Source: Coprinellus micaceus
Taxonomy: Eukaryota > Basidiomycota > Agaricomycetes > Agaricales > Psathyrellaceae
Direction: 5' to 3'
NCBI GenBank assembly: GCA_951394405.1
Contig: OX596344.1
Span: 2,418,001-2,482,000, forward strand
DNA: 64,000 bases
This document shows, piece by piece, positions 50,586 through 62,170 of the stretch. Position numbers and translations under genes: made by a program. The notes below the pieces were generated by a model. It was not told the origin of the DNA. It ran no database searches and saw nothing but the letters and a program-made list of their open reading frames with translations. Numbering within the stretch: the stretch's first letter is position 1; every line of letters starts with the position of its first letter.

Positions 50586-53131
50586 GTATCCAAAGGGCAA
50601 AGGTGAAGCGGCAGGAGGACCTCTTGCATGGTCCTGGAGTGGAGCATAATTTGCTGCTACAAAATCTTGAAGGGAGCTATGGCAGAGGGCGAGGGGGAGA
50701 CGGGTGTCCAAATTCTCTGGAAGAAGTATGAGTCCATGCAGAGGGCCGAGTGATGAGCCTATAGCGCCCCTCTCGAGACCGAGTTGATCTGCAAGGTCAG
50801 AGATGGAAGGAGTTCCTTTGAAGGAAACTATTGCCCTGACCACGTTGAGAGCAGTGTCACCTGCTCTACCAAGAATCGATTTGTACAGGTTGTTCACGAT
50901 GTCAGCTCTTGCTATAGTGAGAAACATCGCTTTGTCTTGCACACGGGCGAGGACTTTACTGTGGAGCTCGTGCTTCTCCTCGGCGCTACACGCTCCTAAC
51001 GCGGCATGGTAGTGCTCCCACACGTACTGCTTAGCGTAGAGCGAAGCGGGACAATTGCCAGATGGATTAGATCGGATTGTGAGGTCGATGCATCTTAGGG
51101 TCAGATGCTCATGAAGCTTCAAAGGAACGAAGAAGGTCCTTGAGCGACTCTCGCTTCCAAGAAAATCGCGGAAGGAGGGATAAGAGGGCACAATAGGCGT
51201 CCCATACACCCCTTCTTGGACCCGGAAGATGGGTTGAATTTCTGTGAGGACCCTAGCAACCTCCATGGGTTCAATTTCGAGAAGGTCCGCGATTTGAGCT
51301 ATGGTGATCGGTTCCAACGCCAGTGCGAAGGCGGTATGTAATGACTTCAAGGAAATATCGTGTTTGCTGGGAGCGCGTGAGAGCCGGGATGTAAAGCGTG
51401 TCAATGACGTCGTCCGGCGCCTCTGCCAGAAACACCTCCTGTTTCCCCATCCGAAAGAGGAGCTTCTCAACAACGTCCCGCCCCTTCTGCTCGCTGAACG
51501 CGTGCATAGCTGACCTATAATGGTCCCATATGTACCGCTTTGCATACGGGGAAGCGGGGTTATCATCCGACGGAGTCTCTAACGGCATGGCAAGATCGAT
51601 ACACCTGGAGGCGATGCATTCTTGGCGCTCAGGCGATGCGAAATATCGCCCTGAACGACTCTCGTCGTTGAGGAACTCGCGGAGAGAGCTATGGCAGAGT
51701 GTAATGGGTGTATGGTCGTCGCCTGGTACTTGAACGATTGCGTGTACCCGCATCAGCACACCGAAAACTGCGCTGGGTGGATATCGAGAAGGTTGGAGAT
51801 TTCAATCACAGATAGAGGCCTCAACATTAGTGCGATATGTAGTGCTGACGATATCGTAAAAGTGTGATAAGTGATTAGCCTTCGCCAAGATTGCTTCGTA
51901 TATGCTGTCAAACCCTGGTTCCATATTGAGGGCGTGGTGAAGACGCTGGGCCGGGGTACGTCCATCGAGATCGGAGGGATCGAACAGGAGGCGAGCAATG
52001 GTCGTCAGGAAAACGAATGATCTTCCGATGTGTTTGACGAGCCGCCGTTTGTCTCCGGGGGTTGGCCACTCGTCTCCACAGGCAGCGAGGACACGGTCGT
52101 CTTTTGCGTCCGAAATCGCGACGTCCAGCGCAGTGGCGATGTCTTTGTCAGAAGTGCGGTCAGCGAGGTTCAATAGTCGAACCTCCCGTGAGTTGTGAAG
52201 GCGCTTGTGAATATGGGACGCCACTCGGCTCAGAATGATAAAGCGCAATGGGATGCCTGGATTCAGCTCGAAAAAGCCGATCAGGTTCTTGATCCAGTCG
52301 GAGACGACTTGGTCGTTGCTTTCGCATTCGTCAAAGCCGTCAATGACGACGGTGAATGGCCTCCATAACCCGGCTGGGCGATACCAAGTCGCTGCGATGG
52401 CACTGATGGGATCGTAGACCAGGTGCTTGAACTGGATAATAGGAGACGTTGTAGGCTGGAGAAGGCCGGGGTGGGCGTGAAGGGCGGCCTGGATGTACTG
52501 TGCGGTACCACCGATGGTCGTCGCTATCTGACTTGCGATCGTTTCAGCTAGTTTGTCGATCTTGCTTCGATCGCCTGCGTGCTGGGAAAAGAAGAAACTA
52601 GCGCCCAGACAATGCTCTTCGTCTAGTCGATCAGCTACAGCTTGCGCTACAGCCGATTTTCCGCACCCTACATACCCGTACACCCACAAAATATGCTGGT
52701 CTGAGTAAGGGGGGCGGATGAAAGAGGGCAGAAAGGGAACAAGTGGCGCAAAGTACGCAAGCAGGGGGAAGTTGAAGGAGAAACCGCTCATTGCCCAGGC
52801 AACGATCTCTTGAACGACTTCCTCCCTCGTACCCGGGAAACAAGCCGAGTCTGGCGGCGACGTTTTGCGAATACGAGTGCGGGATGCGTCGAGAATAGGG
52901 TCGAGCGATGGTGGGCCTAGATACGGTTGGATCATGATTGATTGGAGGGCCTCGGAGTCGTGAAGCATGGAGCGACAGACCTGCTCTATCAGACCTGGCT
53001 GGAATGTCCTGTTTTATAGTCTGGACGTTGCGAATGTAGACCCGTTCGAAATGGCTGTTACTGGCGCTCGAGAAGTACTCGACGCCCACCCGGTCAGCCC
53101 CGCACTCCCCCGCGGTGCTAGTGCTGGCCAT
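50586..53131 (-). pseudogene. NACHT/STAND NTPase gene, frameshifted
   Basis: An NLR-type signal-transduction ATPase. It starts MASTSTAGECGADRVGVEYF. After a helical segment (LIEQVCRSMLHDSEALQSIM) the NTPase has Walker A VYGYVGCGKSAVAQA (about 52655), Walker B FTVVIDGFDECE (about 52330) and the sensor RFIILSRV. Winged-helix-like modules repeat three times, each ending in a LCHSSLxxF motif. Frame changes near 53010, 51845, 51770 and 51340 each separate conserved segments and no intron explains them, so the gene is probably dead. Its 3' end reads straight into the kinase domain below 50586. Confidence 0.75.
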
Positions 53132-53339
53132 CCTCCCTCAAGATGCTGAAGGACCAAAGACCGTGGCGAGGAGGAGGATGGATGATGATGAACTATGGGA
53201 GACAACTCGCAACATCGAGACTTTCCATCCCACGAGGTAGACATGCATGGGGCACGTGTCGCACCATGATCGTTTGCGCTTCGGTTAAGATGGGTTTCCG
53301 ATAGAACATTAGTTTCATGCAGGGTTTCTATTATGTGGA

Positions 53340-53460
53340 AGGTCGATTGTTTAGATATGCGACTATCACTTATCGGGTTATTCTTTCAGAGCTAAAACCA
53401 AGAAGCAATCTGGAGCCTGCCTTGAGGCTATCGTAGGTCAATGAAAGTCCAAGAATCGGT
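53340..53460 (-). repeat. degenerate copy of the small-ORF 3' end
   Basis: On the minus strand, FLDFH and the downstream flank CGATAAGTGATA align with the 3' part of the small ORF at 46814-46987. It marks a duplication boundary beside the kinase at 53547-55075. Confidence 0.55.
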
Positions 53461-53546
53461 ACAAAAATAAGGTAAGTCAAATGTCCACAAGCTTGAGTGT
53501 TCACAGTCCATGACGAGACAATAGTAGCATCGGTCGTAAGCATAAG

Positions 53547-55075
53547 CTAAGCTAGAGAACGCAAAACGCCCCCCATCGTCGGCCTCGCGGCAGGCGCCGC
53601 GTTCCAGCACATCTCGAGGACAGGCCACACCATGTCGGCTTCCCTGGAGAGATTCGGGAAATCCGTCTTTTTGGGCCTTCCACCTTTGTCAATGTAAGCA
53701 GGGAGGTGGATGTCCCTGATACGAGGGAACACCTCCAGGCCTCCGACGATCTGAACAGGAGGGGGCGGTGCGTCAGGAGTATGGACTTGGCCTGGAGATG
53801 AGATTGGGAACGCACCTCCCCGCCGAGCAACCCAAATGCCCAAACATCGGATTCTTTGGTGCTGGGGGTACCGCTCTTCTTCTTCCCGTTGCTATCCACG
53901 TTATCCACCCCGAATATCTCCATGAGCTCGGGAGCCATGTACTTGAGCGAGGCCTTGAGATCCGTTGTGAACCCATTTATGTTGAGGATTTTGGAGCAGC
54001 CAAAATCGGTGATGAGTGGCCTGAAGTCGTCGGACATTAGGACATTGGCCTAACCCAGCTCGGTCAGTGAAAGGTACCGTTTGGCGGAGGGTACGATATG
54101 CGTACGGATTTGATGTCTCCGTGCACGGCATTGAGGTCGTGGATGTACTTGAGGCCGCTGGCCACGCCTTTGATCTACACCGGTATGAGTGTCTGCAGGT
54201 TCATTGACTTGAGAGGAAACCACCTACGAGAGGAATCCTCTCCGCTTTCGGGTACATCTGCACGAACTCCAAGACGGTTCCATTATCACACCAGGGAAAG
54301 ACCAGCCCAGGCACCGTATTCGACAGGGCATAGTCCCGCGCAAGGCCGTACAACCGGATTACATTGTCGTGGTTGAAGGAGTACCATAGCTTGGACTCTC
54401 GTCTGATCCGCTAAATTCCGGCATGGACGGGAGTCACATCGTGTATGTCGCACGAGATGTGGCCTGTACTCACCCGTTCGAGCGTTGCGATGAGCTTCGG
54501 GTCGTTAGTCTGCCCTTCATCTCGTATGACCTTCACAGCAACCTAGATGGAATCCAAGTACTCTTAGGACAGCTCCGTGCTATGAAGGCTGTGAGAAGGG
54601 GATACCTTCTTATCGCTGCGTCCCCGGCGGCTGAGGGTGGCAACAAATATATATGAGGAACCGCCCCCAGCGACGTGGTGTCTGCTCAGAAGCCGGACGC
54701 CCTTTGTTACGTCCTGTTGGTGGAATTAGCGTCCGAAACGCGCCATGACCGGAGCGGGAATAAACATACAGGACACTCGTTAGTCGCGGGCACAACGCTC
54801 CTGCTAGGGTAGTGCTGAGAATGCATCGAGGGGCCGGTGTTCCAATTTGAAGGGTGTAAACTACTATTGACCCTTGAGGAGCTCGAGCTCCCGCTCCTCC
54901 GATCGGAGCTATCTGAAATTTGAGTGTACGGCCATTGGGAGGACCATGGCGGGTTCGTTCGAGAGGAACTGCTAGGGCCGAATTCAGTGAAATGCAAAGG
55001 AGTCCTTGACGTATCGGCAGACCTTCTGGAAGACGAGTACGGCGCGTATCTCCAACTGTTGTCGTTGTAAGACAT
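53547..55075 (-). CDS. TKL-like protein kinase (array copy 2)
   Basis: Exons 55075-54770, 54713-54606, 54542-54474, 54410-54228, 54174-54106, 54049-53816 and 53750-53547 encode 390 residues. All introns (53-65 nt) are phase 0. The Ser-rich, disordered N-terminus (about 100 residues) precedes the glycine loop VAGGGSSYIFVA, VAVKVIRD (ATP Lys), RRESKLWYSFNHDNVI (Glu), the catalytic loop LNAVHGDIKSANVL (Asp and Asn present; Gly replaces Arg of HRD), TDFGCSK, YMAPELME (APE) and SDVWAFGLLGGE. It closes with MCWNAAPAARPTMGGVL. All key catalytic residues are present, so an active Ser/Thr or dual-specificity kinase is expected. It lies head-to-tail with NACHT pseudogenes on both sides. Confidence 0.85.
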
Positions 55076-56341
55076 TAGAGGGAGGGGGTTCTGTTCTCTA
55101 CAGCTCGAATCACTTCTGGTCGTACTAAATATACGAATGAGACGATAGCACATCTAACTGCAGTGGCGCACCACAAGAACCACACGAGCCTTCAGCACAG
55201 CTACGCTGTTAAAAATTGAAGAGCCCCCTATTCCGACGCATTTACCCCCCAAATGGATGTGTGCGTGCACACTCATCCTGAGGTTATAATTACCTCCTTG
55301 TAACTGGAGGGGCTACTGGGCTTACCTTGCCCTGGGATGGGCAGCGGGTGGGATAGGGCATGAAATTGGGGAGAATGATAGAGATGACTATGACCTTTAT
55401 ACAATCCCCCTATCACAGCCGGGAGCAAACAAGAAGATTCGACACCATTGCTCAACTCCTTTTCATTACACCAGTTCACAACCTGTTCGTAAAGCACAGA
55501 TCCTGTTAAAACAGGACTCGGAACATCCGATACACCGAGTACATCACACACACCGCATAGCAGTGGTCAAAAACTTATTTTTGCCCCCACCGGTAGCGGC
55601 GCTCCCGCGTCCGCAACCAGATCATCAGGCCGAGCGTTTTAGCGCCCGGCAGCGGGGCGGCGCCAAACCGGCACAGCTACAGTTTGATCCTGATCATTGT
55701 ATCATCCCCTGGCTGATTTGAGGGAGGAGAGTCCAGGTTCACGTAGCGGTTGCAATGTGGGCGCCCCGCTGCAGAAGTACTGGCGGTTGAGGTTCACGAA
55801 AAAGGATAAAGAGGCGCTCATGCGAGTGTTTGTAACATATGTTAGTGCTGTACGCTGCCCTATATATATTTGACAGCACACGCTCTACATATCTACTTAA
55901 CAACAGGTTCCTGGACGTGATCGGGAGGAACTCGAGAAGAGTGCTCAGCAGGATCGGATTTCGAAATCATTCCAAAGCCCGGAGAGATCGCTTAAGCTCC
56001 TTGACCTCACGCAGGCTGCAGCAGAGTTGCATAATCATCGTCGCATCTACCCCATGAAGCCGGATACTTCATCCTTGTGCCGTCTGTCGAGATTGGTGGG
56101 TATTGACTTGGAGGTGAGAAATAGGGATACATATCGAAAGTCACTGGGGAGAAGCCGCCCCGAAGGCTCTCCCGGAGGAGCGCAGAGGCATCAGGAACTA
56201 CCCAACCCTGAGACTTACAACATTGGATGATGCGACTCCTCCAATGATTGCACAACGGTCGGCATATCGCGAGTTGATCACCACGGCGTTTCGGCACTAT
56301 CGAGGAATAATAAATCGACTGCCAACGCCCACCTCTTTGTA
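55076..56341. other. spacer, no gene seen
   Basis: Between the kinase at 53547-55075 and the NACHT pseudogene. There are short open frames on both strands (for example 55273-55551 minus), but none has a recognisable domain. Part may be the promoter of the kinase. Confidence 0.4.
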
Positions 56342-58086
56342 CTAACGACTGAAACACTTCGCCAAGCAGACCAGCACGTAGGTTTTGTACGCGCAGGTCA
56401 GGGCGACGACTCCAGATATCACCGCCCAGAACGCTTCGTTGGATTGACCCGCCCATGTGAGGTACTCTTCAAACCTCCCTATGAGTCGACGCAGAAATTC
56501 AGTCCGAAAATCCCGCCACTCGACATCGGAGAGGGGGACACCAACTGAAAGGGCTAAGCGTCACATTAGATTCTCTGAGACGGGGTATGACGAAAGACGA
56601 CTTGCTCTCAAAGACACGAGCATGGCGTGGATGGCACAGTCCACCCACTCCACGTTCGTACGCGTGGCGGTACTCCTCTCCACACCTGCGTCGATCCTTG
56701 AGGAAATCGACGAGGGACTTGTGGTATAGCCGGTACGGGGATTTCGCGTCTTCCGGAGGGGGTATATGGACCAGCGATGTCAAGTTCTCCAGGAGATATT
56801 CTGCCTGACCGGGATACTCCTGGAGCAGTTGCTTGGTGTAAAGGGTGCTGGCGGAGTCGAAATGCGTATTGATAACCTGAATCCATTGGACTGCCAGCGC
56901 TGGCTGGGGACTGAGGTCAAAACGTGCTTGTAGAGGGCGTCCAGTGACCCAAATGCTTCAATTGAATTGGCATTGCATCGCAGGGTGTCAACGAAATTCA
57001 ACCTCACTCGAGGGGATATGTTTCCTGTCCGAAGAAAACGCACGACGGTGGCTGGGTAGATAAATTGGCCAGATGCGTTCCGCACGAGGGTGTTAAAGAT
57101 CTTCGGAGTTGGCCAAGCAGCAGGGAGATTATAGCGGCGTCGCATCTCGGCGAAGTGGGACATCAGGAAGAGGCGTATATCGGCGTCGGGGTCGTACTTT
57201 TGGTCGGGGAACAGTTCTCTGGATACTCGCTAGGCTTTATGGGAGAAGAAATCGTGATTGACACGATCTGGACGGCTGGCTATGATGATACGGGAAGGGA
57301 AGGTGGGATCGCTGCAGCTTGAAACAAGCTCGATGGAACTTCGAGCTGGTCGGCCTCGCGGGCTCTTCGGAATTCGTCTTCGGTTACCCCCTCCGCGGAT
57401 TCTGCTGACACCTCGTCCGCCCCGTCGATGACGATGGTTCTCGGGGGTGCAGGAGCTTCATCGGCCCCCCGAACTTCCCGCAGGGGCCGCAACACAAGCG
57501 GCTCTGGTTGACCTTTGACGTTGTTATTGAAGGTTGCAGCGTTTCTTCCAGCGGCTTCCACTATCCTTCCCAAGAACGCCTCGTACCCTCCGAGCTTCCT
57601 TATTTGATGAGCGAGCGTCGTCACCGGGCATCGCTTCGAGCTCCTTTTCGCAGAGCCCGAACGCGATGAGAAGAACGCGGCGCCGAGGAGGCCTCCCTCG
57701 TCACAAATCTCTGCAATCGCGCCCGCGATGGCCGTCTTCCCCGCTCCCGCGGGGCCCGTCAGCCACAAGATTCTGCTGGGTTCCTCGTCGGTGTCGCTGC
57801 TGGTGGTCCAGCTGATAATGTCTTCCTGGACCGCCTTCCGTCTTTCTGGGTGGCATTTGGGAGCGTCGCATCATTCGGATGAGTCGTGGATGGCCCCAGG
57901 CGCTATATAGTCGTAAAGAACTTTGCGTTTGGGCAGTATCATAAGTCTAAATGGTTCGCTCCCCTGTGACGATGGCAGGAACTCACCATTGCCAGCACTG
58001 CGTGCGGATCCGCCTCCTTGATATACCCGAGCGTCGACGTTGAGAGTGTTGACCTCGAAGTGATGTGCGTTCTCGAAAACGGACAT
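56342..58086 (-). pseudogene. NACHT NTPase (NLR-type) gene with several stops
   Basis: It starts MSVFENAHHFEVNTLNVDAR, an N-terminus common in Agaricomycete NACHT proteins. It has an in-frame TGA at 57871-57873 within the family phrase GAIHDSSE-CDAPKCHP. Walker A is LTGPAGAGKTAIAGA and Walker B RTIVIDGADEV. A frameshift follows near 57305 (before RIIIASRPDR), then a TAG at 57230-57232, a frameshift near 56920 and a TGA at 56561-56563. Downstream modules (YRLYHKSLVDFLKD, WVDCAIHAMLVSL) and a hydrophobic C-terminal helix (FWAVISGVVALTCAYKTYVL) complete the family architecture. The stop is TAG at 56342-56344. It is clearly non-functional. Confidence 0.82.
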
Positions 58087-58459
58087 TAGCGAGGCTATAA
58101 AGCAGAGATGAGATTGTGGTGGACAGAGATAAGCATGGATCCCTCGGTACGATGGGCATTCACAGTTGTGTGGAACCGTGGGAACGTTGCATTTCAGAAG
58201 CCCCTATCTCGGGCGCCTAATCGCCGACTCGTTCTGCTGTATCGAGCAGCAGATTGCGCATCGATCGTTATTTGCGAATATCATCTGTGGAGAGGAAGGA
58301 GATTGGCCATCGCGGTTTATAGATTAACCTGGTAGCCTAATGGGTACAATAGTGTGCCGAACGTTCAAGCATAGTGATGGAAAAGACAATGAGATTAACG
58401 TCCACAAGTGAGGATTCACAGTCCGTGCTGGTGCATGAATAGTCTCCGGTGAGCGTTTT
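58087..58459. other. array spacer
   Basis: This is the 5' flank of the NACHT pseudogene and the 3' flank of the next kinase. The first 250 bases are related to 60370-60700, showing that the spacer was duplicated with the genes. Confidence 0.55.
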
Positions 58460-59853
58460 CTAGCCGAGGTTAGCAATAGCATCCCCCATCGTCGGCCTAT
58501 CGTTAGGCTCCTTGCTCCAGCAAATCTGGAGGAGAGGCCATATCGCATCAGCCTCCCTTGAGAGCTTCGAGAAGTCCGTCTTTCTGGGCCTTCCACCTTT
58601 GTCAATGTAGCTTGGGAGAGCTAGTTTCCGAACACAACTAAAGACCTCAGAACCTCCGAGGATCTAAATGAACCGACATACAGTCATCAGCCTTTCACAA
58701 GCACTGGTAGTAAGTGTAGACAGTAAGGCACGAACCTCAGCGCCTACTAGTCCGAACGCCCAAACATCGCTTGCCTTGGTGGTAGGGGTCCCCCTCTTCT
58801 TCTTCCCATTGGGATCGACCGATTCAACTCCAAGAATGTTCATCAGCTCTGGAGAGAGGTACATCAGGGAGGACTTGAGCTCCGTGGTGTAACCCTCCAC
58901 GCCCAAGACTTTAGAGCATCCGAAATCCGTCAGGAGAGGCCTCCCCTCGTTAGAAATCAAAACATTGGCCTAGACAATGCGATGGTGAATACAGCACCGT
59001 CGGGCGTAAGGTAAGGAGAGGCTGCATACCGACTTGATATCTCCGTGCACAGCATCCATAACGTGAATATAGTGAAGACCGCTAGCAACACCCCTAATCT
59101 ACTGGAGGGTGAGCTTGGTACCGAGGACAATGCAAAAAGCAGATAGCTTACCAATGGAATTCTTGGGGTCTTCGGGTGATCGTTGACGTATTGCAGGACT
59201 GTCCCGTTCTTGCACCAGGGAAACACGAGACCAGACACGACGCTGGATAGCGCGGGGTCCCTGGCAAGCCCGTATAACTGAATAATATTCTCGTGGTTGA
59301 ACCTGGTGTACCAGAGCTTCGACTCTCTTTCGAGCCGCTGTGGATGCAGCAGAAAACTGTTAGGATAGAGAACAGCATGGGAGTATGGACTCACGCGTTC
59401 CAGCTTCCTTTGCAACTCCTGACTTTGGGTGAGCCCCGTGTCACGTATGACTTTGATAGCAACCTGGAAGTGGGACAGACGGTGTCAATGAACGCTTTCG
59501 GGGCTCAGTCGAATGGGCGAGAAGGATAACAGCCCTACCTTGACTTTCTCTCCATTGGAACGTCGTAGGAGCCCAAGGTAGATGTAGGAGAATCCTCCTC
59601 CAGCAACGTAATTTTTTTCGAGTAGCGTAATGTCATTCGTGCGGTCGGGAATATTCTGAAAGCCAGGCGGAGCGGAACTGATCCCCATCGAGCTTGCAAT
59701 GCTCTGGCTCGAGCTCTGGGAGCGGATTGATGCCGGAGTGGTACCCCCAGAGGTGTGCGTACCGAAGGATGAGGACGAGGATCTAGAGGAGCTGCTGTGA
59801 GAAGAGCTCGACCTCGAAGAAGCCAAAGGGGGCGGTCTGAGATAGTCAGGCAT
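58460..59853 (-). CDS. TKL-like protein kinase (array copy 3)
   Basis: Exons 59853-59539, 59463-59395, 59337-59152, 59098-59030, 58969-58736 and 58663-58460 encode 358 residues; the introns are 53-75 nt, all phase 0. The N-terminus has a long Ser-rich stretch (residues 12-55). The kinase domain has VAGGGFSYIYLG, VAIKVIRDTG (Lys), LERESKLWYTRFNHENII, MDAVHGDIKSANVL (Asp, Asn), TDFGCSK, YLSPELM (Ser in place of Ala of APE) and SDVWAFGLVGAE, and ends ICWSKEPNDRPTMGDAIANLG. Exon sizes match the other copies almost exactly (69, 186, 69, 234 and 204 nt). It lies directly upstream of the NACHT pseudogene fragment near 60300 and downstream of that at 56342-58086. Confidence 0.86.
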
Positions 59854-60826
59854 CTTGCACCGGGGGGCGAGGGGAAAGCGGTTCGATTACACGTCATTAC
59901 TTATACTCTTGTTACAGCTGCAGTTACATAAATGTAGTATAAATATTGCACTGCAGCCGCACGATAACCTCCCTACAGCGGTGCAACGCCCATCGCACAC
60001 ATGCCTTTGGCACTGCTGCGCTCTGAAAGGAGGGCACTTTACGAGCTGGCCGGACGCCTCTCGCGACATGGGGCGAGGGTGCAGTGCCCCGACTGTCGCT
60101 CAACGCGCGGGGTTGAAACCAACTGGGCTGGGGGGAGTTCAGCAACTACCAGGGGGAGAATTCGTCAACTAGGGCAATTGAAAGTTACGTAGGTCCTTTA
60201 TACATCGATCCTCGTCCCACAGCTTCCACACAGGGCTGGAAATGGTGTGGGGTCCTAGGGCTTGCCTAGGGCCAGGTTCACAGAGCATTGCTGTGCGTGC
60301 GGGTCGTGATTCACACTAAAGTACCGCTTATAAATGAGGACATTCACTTGGCAGTGTATGAGACGGTGCACCTCGAGAACGGACATTAGCAAGGGAAAGT
60401 AGAAATGAGGTTGTGGTAGGCGGAAGAGGGGATGAATCACTGCTGCGATGGATATCATCGCCAAGTGCAACCGTGAGAACGTTTACATATTTGAAGCCCC
60501 TTAGTATCTGGGGCGCCTAAATGACGGGTCTCCCACCCGTCGAAGAGGGCACCGTTCGGACCAAACTGCCCTTTCAAACTCTGTGCGGGCCAGGGTGCTG
60601 TCAGTTTTCGGTATCGAGCAGCAGGCAGCGTGACGATCATTATTGGAGACAACAGCATTATGAAAGGAGGGAGAGTCATCATTGTGCTCTACACATTAAA
60701 ACACGAGGCTCGAGGGCATACTAGAGTACTGAAGGTCCAAGCATAAGTGAGAAGATAGCGAGACATGTCCATTGTCCATAAGTGCGAGTTCACGGGATAT
60801 ACTGGTACCAGAATAGTCCCCATTAA
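59854..60826. other. array spacer with remnant of a NACHT gene 5' end
   Basis: On the minus strand around 60390 the sequence reads MSVLEVHRL, matching MSVFENAHHFEV of the NACHT pseudogene, and the flank 60390-60700 is related to 58090-58340. The rest of the NTPase is absent. So a third NACHT copy once stood between array kinases 3 and 4. Confidence 0.6.
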
Positions 60827-62170
60827 TTAAGAAAGAGAACCCAAAACACCTTCCATCGTCGGTCTTGCCTCGGGCGCGGCGTTCCAGCACATCGCGAGGA
60901 GGGGCCACACTGCATCAGCTTCCTTGGAGATGTTGAGGAAGTCCGTCTGCTTCGGCCGACCACCTTTCGAGATATAAGGGGGGAGGTGAAAGTCCCTGAT
61001 GCGACTGAACACCTCTTCGCCTCCGACGATCTGAGTGAACGCCAGTTGCGGGTCAGCCAACGCTTGTGTCATGCATAATGAAGTAAAGAACGTTAGAGAC
61101 ACACCTCGGCACCAACCATCCCGAACGCCCAAACGTCAGTCTCCTTCGTGCTGGGAGTACCTTTCCCCTTCTGCCCGTTGCCATCTGGACCGTCGCTTCC
61201 AACTGGCAGTTCCAGAAGTTCAAGGGCGGCGTACTTGGCCGAGGTCTTGAGGCCTGTCGTGAACCCTCCCACGTCAAGTATCTTAGAGCAGCCGAAGTCG
61301 GTGAGGAGGGGCCTGAAGTCGTCAGACATCAGGACGTTAGCCTAGATAATACGGCTTTAAGTGCACAGTGCAATGAAGGGGCGCGAAGGGAGCGTACGGA
61401 TTTGATGTCTCCATGGACTGCGTTCAAAGAGTGGATGTGGTGAAGGCCGCTCGCGACACCTTTGATCTGTAATGGTATGAGTTCCAAGTCTTGCTCGAAA
61501 GCGGAGCTACGTACCAGAGGGATCCTCTGCATCTCCGGGTACCGCTGCACGAACTGCAAGACCGTTCCATTCTCACACCACGGGAAGACCAGCGCTGACA
61601 CAACGTTGGAGAGGGCGGGGTCCTGTGCCAGGCCAAACAACGGGATAATATTCTCGTGTTCAAAAGTAAACCACACCCCAGACTCTCGGCGGAGTCGCTA
61701 TAGATAGTGCGGGCGTGTCAGCACGATTCAATTGTCCACCCATGGAGGACTCACGCGCTGGAGTCGCCTGATGTACACCGGGTCGCCTGTGAGACCGGTG
61801 TCTCGGATGACCTTGATAGCAGCCTGATATGGGTTTCACGCGAGTATAAACAGTGTCTCAACGAACAGGAACGGGGCGAACTCGCCTTCACATTGCCAGT
61901 AGAGAACATCACAGCCCCGCGGTAGATGCTCGAGAACCCTCCGGTGGCGACCGCGTTTGGATCGTCTAGCTCGATGTATCTTGTGAGGTCAGGGCACTGC
62001 GGAGCCTGCCACTCAGGGCGTTTATTCATCGTGCTTGGCATCCTCTGACTCGGGAATTGTGAATGGGTGGACGAAGGAGCCCCAGTGCGGGACACGCGTG
62101 GGCTAGAGCGAGGAGCAGAGGAGCCACTTGGTCGGGGCTGGCCATACGGTTGAGAATTACGGGGGTGCAT
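60827..62170 (-). CDS. TKL-like protein kinase (array copy 4)
   Basis: Exons 62170-61886, 61823-61755, 61697-61515, 61466-61398, 61341-61105 and 61030-60827 encode 348 residues. The N-terminus MHPRNSQPYGQPRPSGSSAP is Pro/Ser-rich. The domain has VATGGFSSIYRG, AAIKVIRDTG (Lys), RRESGVWFTFEHENII, LNAVHGDIKSANVL, TDFGCSKILDVGG, YAALELLEL (ALE instead of APE), TDVWAFGMVGAE and a C-terminus ending CWNAAPEARPTMEGVLGSLS. The first intron (61885-61824) uses a GC donor. It is the closest relative of the split copy at 47404-50585, sharing the N-terminus and the RESGVWFTF phrase. It is probably an active kinase; the altered APE could weaken activation-segment packing. Confidence 0.85.

Noticed and set aside
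51770..51845. Out-of-frame segment of the STAND gene as an intron
   Set aside because: The segment encodes the conserved LRPLSVIEISNLLDI module in the shifted frame, so it is exon with two compensating shifts.
56007..56456. 149-codon minus-strand frame as a separate gene
   Set aside because: Its upper part overlaps, in another frame, the C-terminal helix of the NACHT pseudogene; the rest has no domain.
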